This document shows positions 18,060 to 27,087 of a DNA stretch of 64,000 nt, piece after piece. This DNA comes from Fibrobacter succinogenes (lineage in GTDB: Bacteria; Fibrobacterota; Fibrobacteria; Fibrobacterales; Fibrobacteraceae), in assembly GCA_902800815.1 (NCBI GenBank), contig CADCGB010000003.1, positions 62,001 through 126,000 of the forward strand. The letters are read 5' to 3'. Made by a program: the position numbers and the translations under genes. The notes under the pieces were generated by a model. It made no database searches, was not told where the DNA came from, and saw nothing but the letters and a program-made list of their open reading frames with translations. How positions within the stretch are numbered: position 1 is the first letter of the stretch; each line of letters starts with the position of its first letter.

Positions 18060-20174
18060 TTATTTTAGCCGCGGCTTGATAAGGCGTTCAATAAGCACGA
18101 TGAACAGCACGTCGGCAGCCACAAATACACCTAGCCACATGGCTGTGCCGTTCTGGAATCCGTAACTGTGCAGCCCTACCCCAAGCAAGTTCACACCGAA
18201 CCAGCAAAGGAAAGTCACGATTACATTGAAGCAGTTGAGCAAGGCGAACATGCGCGCATCCACCAAGCGACCAGAGCGCAAATGCAAAAGGAGCATCGCC
18301 CACAGGATAACGAAAAGCGCACCACATTCCTTCGGGTCGAACCCCCAGAAGCGACCCCACGCATAGTCCGCCCACACGCCGCCCAGAAGCGTACCGATTA
18401 CGGTAAAGACCGCCCCGAATACAAGCGTGCCGTACAGGAGTGAATCGAGCGGAGAGCCCGCGCGGTCTTTTTCTGAAGTGGAAACGATTTTGCCGGTAAT
18501 AGATGCGCGGAACAACGCCACATGCGCCACGACGCCCGAAAGGATCATTCCCGCAAAGCCAAGCGCAATCGTAAACACGTGTATCGTGAGGAACACCGAG
18601 GAATTCAGCACCGCCGGGATGGGCCGGAACGTATCGCCCGGTTCCAACACGAACTTCGCGAAGAACAGGAGTACCGCAGCCATGAACGTCACGGGAACCA
18701 TAAGCGTGAAGGTTCTCTTTTTGCAGAATATAAACGCTCCGGCTTCAAAGGCCATCAAGAGCATCGCCACGAGCAATACGATTTCGTACAGGCTAGAAAG
18801 CGGAGCGTGGGCGGCAATGTATGTGCGCAAGGCAAACAGGACAGCAAGAATACCCGCCGTCGCGATGCAGACCCCATTCGCCGCGATATCGAGTTTGCGC
18901 GACTTGAATACCATATTCAGCGAGGCAAGCAGGCAGGCAATAAATGCAAGGACAAATGCGACCAGGGCAAGATTCGCCTTATGGTAAGACACCTCCGTCG
19001 CAAGCCGTTTCACATCCACCGACTCCGAAGAAGATTCCTCAACAATGGTAAACGCAGTTTTATTCTTTACCGCTTCATACTGCAACACGTTTGAATAAAG
19101 CCGTTTCATCTCGGATGTCGCCGGATGACTATCTTCCCGACTCGCATAAAGTTCCAGCAAATTACGCGATGGCGCCAACTCCGCATAGCTTACATAGCGA
19201 GAATCAGCCGGCAAACGCAAGGCTTCCAACACATCGCTGCGCAACACCTTGAAAAGCGCCAGATTACTTGTTTTTTCTGACAAATCCTTTATCCACCCAA
19301 CAATGTTTACGGCAGGTTCCTTTCCGTCGCAAAAATCCTTTTCCCGACACTTGTATGTAACACGCCCACTCAAATCATCGAGGAATCCCCGTGCAAACGA
19401 ATCAAACGGACGCACTACGCCATCCACAATCACCGGAGCCTTTCCATCCACCGAGAACCATATCAGGGCATCATCCGGAATTTCGTCGGCCCGTACATTC
19501 ATCGGCAATGCAAGCATCGCTAGTGCCAACACCGGCACGATTTTTGCGCCCATACGAGTAGCAGACTTTCGCGATGTACGCACCTTCACCACGTAATGGA
19601 ACACTGCCCCCAGCAAGAAAAGCACCATAAACGCATACGGCACAAAGTGGAACGGATCGTAATAGACCTTGTACATCGAGATGACCTTGTCCTTCGACAT
19701 AGGCAGGTCGCCCCGGAAATGCGCATAGTAGGGCCAACCCGTGAGCAACACGGACTCATCCAGATTCACGGGCTCAGCACCCAGGCTGTCATTTGCCGCA
19801 TAGAACTTGACATTCTGCGTGGTTGCAACAGAGAACCCGTTATATTCCTGCTTTACGGCACTTCCGACAACGCCGCCCACAAGCAATACAAGCAAGGCAA
19901 TATGCATGAGCCAGAGGCCCGCATTTTTCCAACCGCGAGGCATCCGGAAAACCATGTTCGCGACAAGGTTCACGCACGCAAGAACCGCAATGCTCTTGAA
20001 CGCGGGCAGCGGAACCACGCCCAGCGCCCATATAAAGTAACTGCCAAAGAAACGCTCGACAGCAACCGACGCCGGAATACCTGCCGCCTCCGCATTCGCC
20101 TGCGCCAGGGTTCCCCAGAACGTGAGCACCAGGAAGGCGACAAGGACCGCAGCCGTCACCTTCAGCGACGCCAT
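18060..20174 (-). CDS. Fused ResB/CcsA-type cytochrome c assembly protein (CcsBA)
   Basis: 704 residues. The N-terminal part (about 1-190) has four hydrophobic segments and looks ResB/CcsB-like. A periplasmic region of about 180 residues follows, then a CcsA-like part with about eight membrane segments. The heme-handling tryptophan-rich motif is present as WADYAWGRFWGFDPKE, with histidines in nearby helices (TIHVF, VVAHVALF, GVGLHSYGF). System II proteins of this kind export heme and attach it to CxxCH apocytochromes. No cytochrome gene is in the window. It lies 21 bases after the metallophosphoesterase gene, so co-transcription is likely. Confidence 0.82.
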   Translation of the reverse strand: MASLKVTAAVLVAFLVLTFWGTLAQANAEAAGIPASVAVERFFGSYFIWALGVVPLPAFKSIAVLACVNLVANMVFRMPRGWKNAGLWLMHIALLVLLVGGVVGSAVKQEYNGFSVATTQNVKFYAANDSLGAEPVNLDESVLLTGWPYYAHFRGDLPMSKDKVISMYKVYYDPFHFVPYAFMVLFLLGAVFHYVVKVRTSRKSATRMGAKIVPVLALAMLALPMNVRADEIPDDALIWFSVDGKAPVIVDGVVRPFDSFARGFLDDLSGRVTYKCREKDFCDGKEPAVNIVGWIKDLSEKTSNLALFKVLRSDVLEALRLPADSRYVSYAELAPSRNLLELYASREDSHPATSEMKRLYSNVLQYEAVKNKTAFTIVEESSSESVDVKRLATEVSYHKANLALVAFVLAFIACLLASLNMVFKSRKLDIAANGVCIATAGILAVLFALRTYIAAHAPLSSLYEIVLLVAMLLMAFEAGAFIFCKKRTFTLMVPVTFMAAVLLFFAKFVLEPGDTFRPIPAVLNSSVFLTIHVFTIALGFAGMILSGVVAHVALFRASITGKIVSTSEKDRAGSPLDSLLYGTLVFGAVFTVIGTLLGGVWADYAWGRFWGFDPKECGALFVILWAMLLLHLRSGRLVDARMFALLNCFNVIVTFLCWFGVNLLGVGLHSYGFQNGTAMWLGVFVAADVLFIVLIERLIKPRLK

Positions 20175-20195
20175 CTTTTTTAACAGGAGTTTCGT

Positions 20196-21188
20196 CTAGA
20201 TAGCCTCCACCCACACGAACTTGCTTTCGTCCAGGGTCTGTTCGCCATCAAAGCGGTAAGCCGCCAAGCGCCCGTCGCCGCGGTAGCCCGCCACACTAAA
20301 GTCGAGGCAGCACACGTTACTCCGGATAAGTTTCGGGAGCCCCGTAAGCCAGTAGTGCCCGAAGAACACCGGCTTTTCGCCTTCGCCATAAAAGTCGTGC
20401 CCGAGCACCTCCGCAGGTGCAGCACAGGCCGGCAACTTCACTCCCGGCTGGAAGGCGAGTTCCCGCAGGCTACTCGCCTTCGGGTCAATCCACCACCGGA
20501 CACGCGCCCGCTTGCGGAGCACGCCTTCCCCGTCGCGGAACGTAATCCCGTCGGGCAAGTTCATCTCGGGCCCCTTCAAGAAGTAGTTTATCGGGTCAAA
20601 GAGAGAATCATCATACTCATTGAACTGGTCGTTTGCACGTGCGATAAGCTCATCAAAATTCCCGTCGGCAAAGCAACTGATTCCCAGCGCCTTCAACGCC
20701 TCGGCCGCACCCCTGTCAAAGCAGGCGTGCTGTGCCCGGAAGGTGGGTGCATCGATAAAGAACGGAAGCGTCCGCAGGAACTTGAGCATGTCCTCGAATT
20801 CCTTTTTGCGCCCCTTGTAGCTTTCGACCGTCCTCGTGTGGATTGCCACCTTGTTAAAGCTGTGCTCGCGCAGGTAGCCCCCGGGAATACTGTGAATCAC
20901 GTGAGAACCGCCGGCACCGTTCTGCTGCCAAAAGCAGAGCGCATTGAACTCATGGTTCCCCATCAGGGCGACCGCCGAACCTGCGTCGCGCATGGCACGA
21001 ACCAGGTCAATCACTTCGCGCGACTGGCTCCCGCGATCGATGTAGTCACCCAGGAACACAACCGAGCGCTCGCCACCCGGGTAGCGGAACGCGCCCATGG
21101 ATTCCTCGTAACCCAGCTTCTTTAACAGCATGCGCAGTTCTTCGCAATGCCCGTGGATATCGCCAATAAAATCGATAGAGGAATTCAT
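20196..21188 (-). CDS. Calcineurin-like metallophosphoesterase
   Basis: 330 residues from ATG 21188 (MNSSIDFIGDIHGHCEEL). An upstream extension to 21485 is rejected because it would run through the divergent DUF5662 gene and lacks family character. The dinuclear-metal motifs are all present: GDIHGH, GDYIDRG and GNHE, with histidines later (AQHACFDRG, GHYWLTG). This set is typical of PP1/ApaH-like phosphatases, acting on phosphoproteins or dinucleotides; the substrate is unknown. Cytoplasmic. Confidence 0.88.
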   Translation of the reverse strand: MNSSIDFIGDIHGHCEELRMLLKKLGYEESMGAFRYPGGERSVVFLGDYIDRGSQSREVIDLVRAMRDAGSAVALMGNHEFNALCFWQQNGAGGSHVIHSIPGGYLREHSFNKVAIHTRTVESYKGRKKEFEDMLKFLRTLPFFIDAPTFRAQHACFDRGAAEALKALGISCFADGNFDELIARANDQFNEYDDSLFDPINYFLKGPEMNLPDGITFRDGEGVLRKRARVRWWIDPKASSLRELAFQPGVKLPACAAPAEVLGHDFYGEGEKPVFFGHYWLTGLPKLIRSNVCCLDFSVAGYRGDGRLAAYRFDGEQTLDESKFVWVEAI

Positions 21189-21242
21189 GACTGAAATATA
21201 ATTTCTAATCGCCCGCCTGTCGGCATTTTTTATCTTTTTCGC

Positions 21243-21803
21243 ATGTTCCACCCCATCCGGCACTTTATTACCATCACAAAGCACCGCAACGAAGTCGTGC
21301 GGCTCTGCTTCAAGGCCGGTATCGGGCTGCAGGGGCTGTTCCACGACCTTTCCAAGTACTCGCCCACGGAATTTATCCCGGGAGCGCGCTACTACAGCGG
21401 GCACGAGTCGCCCAACAACGGGGAGCGCCGCGATACGGGAATGAGCCTCGCATGGATGCACCACAAGGGCAGGAACAAGCACCACTTTGAATTCTGGTAC
21501 GACTACGAACTGGCCACCAAGAAAATCGTGCCGATGGACATGCCCGACCGCTACATCAAGGAGATGTTCTGCGACCGCATCGCCGCATCCAAGACCTACA
21601 ACAAGGCCGGCTACACGCAGCGTTCCCCGCTCGAATACCTCGAAAAGAGTACCGCCAAGGAGAAGATGACGGAGAATACCTACCGCAAGCTCCTGTTCCT
21701 ACTGCGCATGCTTGCCGAAAAGGGCGAAAAGGAGACGCTCCGGTTCGTGCGCCACTGCAAGGAACTGCCGCTCGCCGAGACCACCCCGAGCACGGCTCCG
21801 TAA
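21243..21803 (+). CDS. DUF5662 family protein
   Basis: 186 residues. The family signature is easy to see: HRNEVVRLCFKAGI, GLFHDLSKYSPTEF and MHHKGRNKHHFEFWYDYE. The conserved His/Asp residues (HDLSK, HHKGRNKHH) suggest a metal-binding helical protein of HD-like type (inference; biochemical role unknown to me). Cytoplasmic. It is divergent from the metallophosphoesterase, with 54 bases between starts. Confidence 0.8.
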   Translation: MFHPIRHFITITKHRNEVVRLCFKAGIGLQGLFHDLSKYSPTEFIPGARYYSGHESPNNGERRDTGMSLAWMHHKGRNKHHFEFWYDYELATKKIVPMDMPDRYIKEMFCDRIAASKTYNKAGYTQRSPLEYLEKSTAKEKMTENTYRKLLFLLRMLAEKGEKETLRFVRHCKELPLAETTPSTAP

Positions 21804-21865
21804 AATCCTATATTTTTACTGTCGCGGATGGTCGCGACACCAACACCTGAACGGAAAGGCAAAAA

Positions 21866-22699
21866 ATGGAAATCGGAAAGATTAACCGCGCCCGCGTCGA
21901 CGCAATCATGCCCCAGGGATTCTACCTGGAACTCGAAACCGGCGGCCGCGTGCTGCTCCCCGGCAACAAGAACCAGTTTACGCTCGAAGAGGGCGAAATC
22001 ATCGACGTCTTCGTCTACATGGATTCCGAAGACCGCCCCATCGCCACGCTCGACAAGCCGTATGCACAGGCAGGCGAATTTGCAGTCCTCACCGTCAAGG
22101 ATGTGAACCGCGTGGGCGCATTCCTGGACTGGGGCCTGAACAAGGACCTGTTCCTCCCCTACAAGCAGCAACTCGGCGAACTCGTGGAAGGCGACCGCTG
22201 CGTAGTCTATATCCTGGTAGACGAGAAGAGCGGAAGGCTTGTCGCGACCGAAAAGATCAAGACGTTTATCGACTACGATACCGAAGACCTGCACGTGGGC
22301 CAGCGCGTGGAACTCGCCGCCTACGAAGTGACCCGCGAGTACGTGGACTTTCTAGTGGACTACCGCTACACAGGAAGACTCATGCTTACCCCGGGAATGC
22401 AACGCATATACATCGGCGATACCATGCCCGGGTTTATCCAGCGCATCAACAACGATGGCAAGATTACGCTGAACCTCACGCCCGTGGGCTACAAGGGCGT
22501 AATCAACAGCGACGCCCCAAGCACGATTTTGAACAAACTCGCAGAAGCCGGCGGATTCCTGCCCTACGGCGACAACAGCGAACCCGAAGCCATACGCGCT
22601 GAATTCGGGATATCGAAAAAGGCTTTCAAGAAGATTATCGGCGGCCTCTTCCGCGACGGAAAAATCACGATAAGCGACGACGGCATCCGTTCCGTCTAG
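21866..22699 (+). CDS. CvfB/YitL-like S1-domain RNA-binding protein
   Basis: 277 residues, the usual size. Several S1-like beta-barrel segments run in order (about 1-65, 68-135, 145-215; for example VNRVGAFLDWGLNKDLFLP) and a C-terminal winged-helix-like segment (about 220-277; FGISKKAFKKIIGGLFRDGK). The family binds RNA and affects gene expression post-transcriptionally in Firmicutes. Before the ATG is GGAAAGG. Cytoplasmic. Confidence 0.87.
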   Translation: MEIGKINRARVDAIMPQGFYLELETGGRVLLPGNKNQFTLEEGEIIDVFVYMDSEDRPIATLDKPYAQAGEFAVLTVKDVNRVGAFLDWGLNKDLFLPYKQQLGELVEGDRCVVYILVDEKSGRLVATEKIKTFIDYDTEDLHVGQRVELAAYEVTREYVDFLVDYRYTGRLMLTPGMQRIYIGDTMPGFIQRINNDGKITLNLTPVGYKGVINSDAPSTILNKLAEAGGFLPYGDNSEPEAIRAEFGISKKAFKKIIGGLFRDGKITISDDGIRSV

Positions 22700-22716
22700 G
22701 GCCGGAACCGTTTTTA

Positions 22717-23448
22717 CTACTCGCTTTTCGCGTTCACTTCGTCCGGGTTCACCACTCGGATTTCTATACGGCGGTTCGCCTTGCGGCCTGCCTCGGTCGC
22801 GTTATCTTCCCTGGGGCGGCTGGAACCATAGCCCACCGCAGTCACGCGGTCCTTCGAGATGCCCTTGCTAATCATGTATTCCATGACGCTGTTCGCACGA
22901 TCCTCGGAAAGTTTCTGGTTAAAGGAATCGCTCCCTTCGCTACTGGTGTGGCCCTCGATTTCGACCTTCGCCTTGGCATTGCGCTTGAGGCCCGCAATCG
23001 CGTTATCGAGCGTCCTGAGCGAGTTCGGGATAAGCTCGGCACTGCCCACCTTGAAGTTCACGCCGGTAAGTTCCGCACGCGTATCGTCAAAGAGTACCGT
23101 CACGCCGCCCGTGCTCGCCGTCAGGGAAACGTAGGGCGTAGTGCCACATTCGAACGGGCCGGTAAGGCTCTCGCAGAGGATAGTGTAGGAATCCTCGCGC
23201 GGGATCATGAAGGCGGCCTCGCCATACATGTCGGTAACCACGGTAATCTTGTGTTTCGGGTTCTTCTTGCCTACAAAAACGAGCTTTTTCTTTGCCTGCG
23301 GAACGTCATCGTAGTTCGTGTAGGTGACATTCAGAACTGCGTGCGTCTTGTTGGGGGCCAGTTCGCCGGCAACAGAAAGGGCAGGAGCCATAAGGCCAAA
23401 TGCGGCACAGGCGCAGAGAGCAGCAGTCAAGCGGGAAAAAACGGGCAT
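22717..23448 (-). CDS. OmpA-family peptidoglycan-binding outer-membrane protein
   Basis: 243 residues from ATG 23448; GATGAGG lies upstream, so the longer reading (to 23469) is unlikely. The signal peptide ends about LSVAG. A beta-rich N-terminal part (about 30-120) precedes a C-terminal OmpA domain (about 130-243) with VEIEGHTSSEGSD, LSEDRANSVMEYMISKGI and a closing RKANRRIEIRV, the peptidoglycan-binding pattern. TATCTTTG at 23480-23487 is a likely promoter element. Confidence 0.88.
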   Translation of the reverse strand: MPVFSRLTAALCACAAFGLMAPALSVAGELAPNKTHAVLNVTYTNYDDVPQAKKKLVFVGKKNPKHKITVVTDMYGEAAFMIPREDSYTILCESLTGPFECGTTPYVSLTASTGGVTVLFDDTRAELTGVNFKVGSAELIPNSLRTLDNAIAGLKRNAKAKVEIEGHTSSEGSDSFNQKLSEDRANSVMEYMISKGISKDRVTAVGYGSSRPREDNATEAGRKANRRIEIRVVNPDEVNAKSE

Positions 23449-23479
23449 ACACACCTCATCCATAATCAATAATCCGCGA

Positions 23480-23487
23480 CAAAGATA
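23480..23487 (-). promoter_or_regulatory. TAnnTTTG promoter-like element (TATCTTTG)
   Basis: It lies 31 bases before the start of the OmpA-family gene, matching the spacing seen at the FecR gene. Confidence 0.4.
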
Positions 23488-23601
23488 AAAAATCGCGACA
23501 AATGGGGAAAGAGGGCATTTCCAAAAGGGTCGTTAAATTCTATCTTTAGCCCCGAAACAATAAGGTGCCACCGGAACAGCGTGGCCATCATAGGAGAAAC
23601 G

Positions 23602-24648
23602 ATGAAACACCTAAAGATTGCGGCAGCACTCCTGACCATGGGGCTTGCCACCTCCGCATTCGCCATTGACGGTGAATTCGGCCTCAAGGGCAACGTACAG
23701 ACCCAGGTTACCAAGTCCATCGCCGACGAAGACAACAACTTCAGCAGCGGCTGGATCCGTGCCAACGTGGGCGGCCAGTACAAGAGCGAAAACCTCGACG
23801 GGCTCATCATGCTCCGCATCTTCGCGCCGGAGTTCGGCAACAAGATTGACGGCAAGAACTACGACAAGATTCTCGCCGACCTCTACTGGGTGAACTACAA
23901 GTGGAAACTGGGCGAAAGCGACATGCTGAACCTCAAGGTTGGCCGCTGGAAGACGGACTGGTCGCAGTCCACCCACTTCGGTACCTACGTGGACAAGGAT
24001 CTCACCAAGCGCGGTCTCTGGATGCGCGACTACAGCCACAACGCCCTCGAGCTCGGCTGGAAGCATGACCTGAACCAGTTGAACGTGATGCTCGCCACCC
24101 AGGACGGCAATGCAAACCGCGGCTACCTGCGCGTGGAAGACGACATGAAGTTCACCTTCCCGCTCGAAGTGAAGGTGGCCTACCGCGGTAACCTCGTCGA
24201 CGTGGTGCAGAACTCCGCCTACATCACCCACCGTATTGCAGCCTACGCCAGCTACGATCTGCTCTCCATGCTGCGCGTGTACGGCGAATACTCCTGCGTG
24301 TACACCCAGGAAGACGACGACATCAACCCGAACGCAAGCAACTACATTGCCCCCGAAACCAAGTACTACCTGCCGGGCATCTACTTCCAGCCGTTCTACC
24401 TGGGTGTTGACTTTGCGCCCAAGACCGGCTTTATGAACCTGCTCATGAGCAACCTCATGGTGGAATGGGAATACATCAACAAGCGCGACAACCTGTACGC
24501 CGTAACCAAGCACACCTACGATGACTGGGCCTGGACGGTTGCATGGGTCAAGAAGATCGGTTCTTCCAAGCTGCAGTTCAGCGTGTATAGCGAAAACGAG
24601 ATGAGCGACGTTGGCCTCGCCTTCCGCCTCACCTCTACGATTAAGTAG
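23602..24648 (+). CDS. Porin-like outer-membrane protein
   Basis: 348 residues from ATG 23602, preceded by AGGAG with a 5-base spacer; a reading from GTG 23581 lacks this support. The signal peptide ends about TSAFA. The rest alternates polar and hydrophobic residues in strands with aromatic girdles (GWIRANVGGQYKSENLDGL, NLKVGRWKTDWSQS), as in porins. The C-terminal strand is VGLAFRLTSTIK, without the usual final Phe. Substrate unknown. Followed by a strong terminator. Confidence 0.75.
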   Translation: MKHLKIAAALLTMGLATSAFAIDGEFGLKGNVQTQVTKSIADEDNNFSSGWIRANVGGQYKSENLDGLIMLRIFAPEFGNKIDGKNYDKILADLYWVNYKWKLGESDMLNLKVGRWKTDWSQSTHFGTYVDKDLTKRGLWMRDYSHNALELGWKHDLNQLNVMLATQDGNANRGYLRVEDDMKFTFPLEVKVAYRGNLVDVVQNSAYITHRIAAYASYDLLSMLRVYGEYSCVYTQEDDDINPNASNYIAPETKYYLPGIYFQPFYLGVDFAPKTGFMNLLMSNLMVEWEYINKRDNLYAVTKHTYDDWAWTVAWVKKIGSSKLQFSVYSENEMSDVGLAFRLTSTIK

Positions 24649-24687
24649 TAATTCGCCGGCGTTCGATAACCGACCGATACAAATTCT

Positions 24688-24717
24688 CCCCCGCACTTCG
24701 TGCGAGGGATTTTTTTT
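24688..24717 (+). terminator. Rho-independent terminator after the porin-like gene
   Basis: A stem CCCCCGCAC/GTGCGAGGG with one mismatch and a TTC loop is followed by eight T. Confidence 0.88.
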
Positions 24718-24805
24718 GTCCAATCAGTTTCAAATTAGCCCCAAAAAGCGTTCACAAACGAAAGGACTAAAACAAGGGGACAATAAGGGCTTGATTTGAG
24801 GGTAT

Positions 24806-24831
24806 GAAAAAGCCCCGCATTGCTGCGGGGC
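24806..24831 (-). terminator. Rho-independent terminator of the barrel gene at 24854
   Basis: A perfect 8-bp stem GCCCCGCA/TGCGGGGC with a TTGC loop is followed on the minus strand by five T. It lies 22 bases after the stop of the barrel gene. Confidence 0.88.
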
Positions 24832-24853
24832 CAAACTTTTACCTAGGTGAAGA

Positions 24854-25738
24854 TTACATCGGAGTGTAACCCGTCACGAAGAACTGGAGAGACCAGGTCT
24901 TGGTATCTTTCATTTCGATTTCGTCTGAAAGTTTCGTCATATCGAGAACGAAGCGGGCACCGATGTCGCCGAACTTGTTGTTGCCAATACCGAGGGTATA
25001 GCCTGCACCGAACTGGAGTGCTATAATGGTAGATGCGCAATTCCAATCATCGAGAGTCTGGTCAATGCCGTATTCGTCACTGGTAACGGCGTAGTCAGCA
25101 TAGAGGTTTACGGTAAATGCTGCACCGGCCTCGACGAAGATCTGCGGAGTCGGGTTGTAGCGGACCATCACCGGGATATTCAGGTTGAACTGGCGGAGGT
25201 TGAACTGCACGTCAGTTGCATAGCCAGCAAAGTATCCATAGTCATCTGTCACAGGATAACTTTGATCAGCATTGGTGAAGTAGTCGCGCACTTCGAAGTT
25301 CACTTCCGGCACGATGCTGAACATGTTGTTGATGTGGTAGTTGAAGATGAAGCCGAGGGCGACCTGCACACCCATCCAGCCCTTATAGGCATCTTCTTCT
25401 GCACCAGTTTCGTTGATAGTCGTCGGGGTATTGAAGAAATCGGCAAGACCCAAGGAAATCCTTGCACCGAGGTTGTACGGGCGGTCAAAGATGGAGGACA
25501 TTTCGCCTTCGTTGCGGCTCACCTTCTTGTCCTTGTCGTCCATGCTCTTGTAATCGACATCAGATGCAGGCTGTTCTTCGGCAGCGGGCTTGTCACCACT
25601 GTCCATGTCGGTGTAGCCGTCATCGCTGCTGGTGGAGGCTTCGGTGCCGTAGTCGTCACCGTAGTCGTAGTCGTCCTGTGCAAAAGCCATCGTGCTGACA
25701 AGGCTTGCCGCAGCGAGAGCGAGGAACATCTTTTTCAT
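24854..25738 (-). CDS. Outer-membrane beta-barrel protein with acidic N-terminal segment
   Basis: 294 residues. The signal peptide ends at MAFAQ. Residues about 22-80 are acidic and Asp/Tyr-rich (DDYDYGDDYGTEAS). The rest is an 8-stranded-like barrel (FNYHINNMFSIVPEVNFEVR, FNLNIPVMVRYNPTPQIFVE, GYTLGIGNNKFGDIGARFVL) in the style of PorT-like or OMP_b-brl proteins. Function unknown. TAAATTTG at 25772-25779 is a possible promoter element. Confidence 0.78.
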   Translation of the reverse strand: MKKMFLALAAASLVSTMAFAQDDYDYGDDYGTEASTSSDDGYTDMDSGDKPAAEEQPASDVDYKSMDDKDKKVSRNEGEMSSIFDRPYNLGARISLGLADFFNTPTTINETGAEEDAYKGWMGVQVALGFIFNYHINNMFSIVPEVNFEVRDYFTNADQSYPVTDDYGYFAGYATDVQFNLRQFNLNIPVMVRYNPTPQIFVEAGAAFTVNLYADYAVTSDEYGIDQTLDDWNCASTIIALQFGAGYTLGIGNNKFGDIGARFVLDMTKLSDEIEMKDTKTWSLQFFVTGYTPM

Positions 25739-25771
25739 TGGATCTTCTCCTTATGGATTGTTATTTTAGTC

Positions 25772-25779
25772 CAAATTTA
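25772..25779 (-). promoter_or_regulatory. TAnnTTTG promoter-like element (TAAATTTG)
   Basis: It lies 33 bases before the start of the barrel gene, in the short gap after the CsgG-like gene. Confidence 0.35.
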
Positions 25780-25802
25780 GAAATATTTTACCCCGAACCG
25801 CC

Positions 25803-27065
25803 CTACTTGGTCAGTTCTTTGGTAACTTTAGTTATCTCTGCCACAGACTTGCGGGCAAAATCGACCGTCATCTGGTCGTTCATCTCGCTGCAGGAACGCA
25901 GTGTCACCTCGGTATGCTTGCAGATAGGCAAGAACGCGCGCGGGTCGCCAGAACAGCCCGCCACTATACCCGACGACATCACGCCTACGCGCACGTCGGT
26001 CTTTTTCTTGACTTCGCCCGTCTTGAAATCGAGAATCTGGATAAAGCCGGAGGTCGAAGCCTTCTTCGTGAGCGAGTCGATCACGATAGTCGCATACACG
26101 TTGGCATAGTCGTTCACGTCGTAGCAACGGCGCTTGCCACTCTTGAGAGTCTCGCATTCCTGGTGGCTGCCGACCTTCACGCGGTTCGCATTTTCCTTCT
26201 CTTCGCGATCGCGCTCCACTGCACGTTCGTCGTCGGAACACACGTGTTTCTCGATGGAACCCGCGATGAGGAATTCCGCGGTACGGAGATTGCCCATCAT
26301 TTCATCACCCTCGCCTTCCTTGAAATCGCCCGAAGAAGCAAGCGTCTGCTCTTCGAGAATGCGGTCCAGGTCGGCACGGGTCAAGAACTGCAGGAATTCA
26401 GAGGCTTCCTTGTTCTTCTGGAGTTCGGCAATCAGGGCGGCATCCATGCGGCCACTGTAGTCGTTGTTGAACGGGTCAACCGCTACGCGCACCGTACCAC
26501 GCTTCTTGCAGTCCGCGTAGAGCTGCTTGGAATCCTCGTAGTCGGCATGGTAGGTGAACGCCTTGCGGAAGTGGACCGCGGCTTCCTGCTGGGCGGCCTT
26601 CCCGCGCCCGTTCATCTTTTCAAGACCTGCGGCATAGTGCGATGCGGCGGCACTGTCGCGGGCGATCTTGATATCTTCGGGATTGACTTCCACACTCAGT
26701 TTGAGCTTGTCGTTACGGCGGGCAATAAGCTTCAGCTGCTTCGCGTAATCGGCCTTCTGCTCTTCCATAAACACGATCTTGTCCCAGCGCTTGGGGTTCG
26801 GGTCGTCGCGCTTCTTGAACATCGCAATCGTATCGTTCTTCGCGGCGATCACGTCGTCAAACGTCTTGTTCAGAAACTCGATGGCGGGCTTGTAGTCGGG
26901 CTTGATTTTCAGGGCCTCGAGAGCCTCGGCAATAGCCTTGTCGTCCTTGCCGTCATTGTACGCCTTCTGCGCGCGGTTAAAGGCATCCACGTGCGGGCCA
27001 GAAGAGGCGCACGACATAAACACGAACGCAGCGGAAGCGATTGCGGAAAGCCAGATCTTCTTCAT
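25803..27065 (-). CDS. CsgG-like lipoprotein with N-terminal TPR
   Basis: 420 residues. The lipobox is FMSC (MKKIWLSAIASAAFVFMSC). A tetratricopeptide-like segment covers about 25-65 (AFNRAQKAYNDGKDDKAIAE). The middle and C-terminal parts resemble CsgG/FlgT-type domains: VRVAVDPFNNDYSGRMDAAL, LTRADLDRILEEQTLASSG and TAEFLIAGSIEKH. Such domains serve at the periplasmic face of the outer membrane. It follows the 27088 gene by 22 bases, probably as an operon. Confidence 0.72.
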   Translation of the reverse strand: MKKIWLSAIASAAFVFMSCASSGPHVDAFNRAQKAYNDGKDDKAIAEALEALKIKPDYKPAIEFLNKTFDDVIAAKNDTIAMFKKRDDPNPKRWDKIVFMEEQKADYAKQLKLIARRNDKLKLSVEVNPEDIKIARDSAAASHYAAGLEKMNGRGKAAQQEAAVHFRKAFTYHADYEDSKQLYADCKKRGTVRVAVDPFNNDYSGRMDAALIAELQKNKEASEFLQFLTRADLDRILEEQTLASSGDFKEGEGDEMMGNLRTAEFLIAGSIEKHVCSDDERAVERDREEKENANRVKVGSHQECETLKSGKRRCYDVNDYANVYATIVIDSLTKKASTSGFIQILDFKTGEVKKKTDVRVGVMSSGIVAGCSGDPRAFLPICKHTEVTLRSCSEMNDQMTVDFARKSVAEITKVTKELTK

Positions 27066-27087
27066 TACGCTAAAACTCCTTTCTCTA

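Noticed and set aside
21189-21485. N-terminal extension of the metallophosphoesterase
   Set aside because: It would overlap the divergent DUF5662 gene and lacks any family similarity; GDIHGH starts soon after ATG 21188.
23611-24723. 370-codon open frame opposite the porin-like gene
   Set aside because: Val/Gly/His-rich shadow. The porin gene has signal peptide, ribosome site and terminator on the plus strand.
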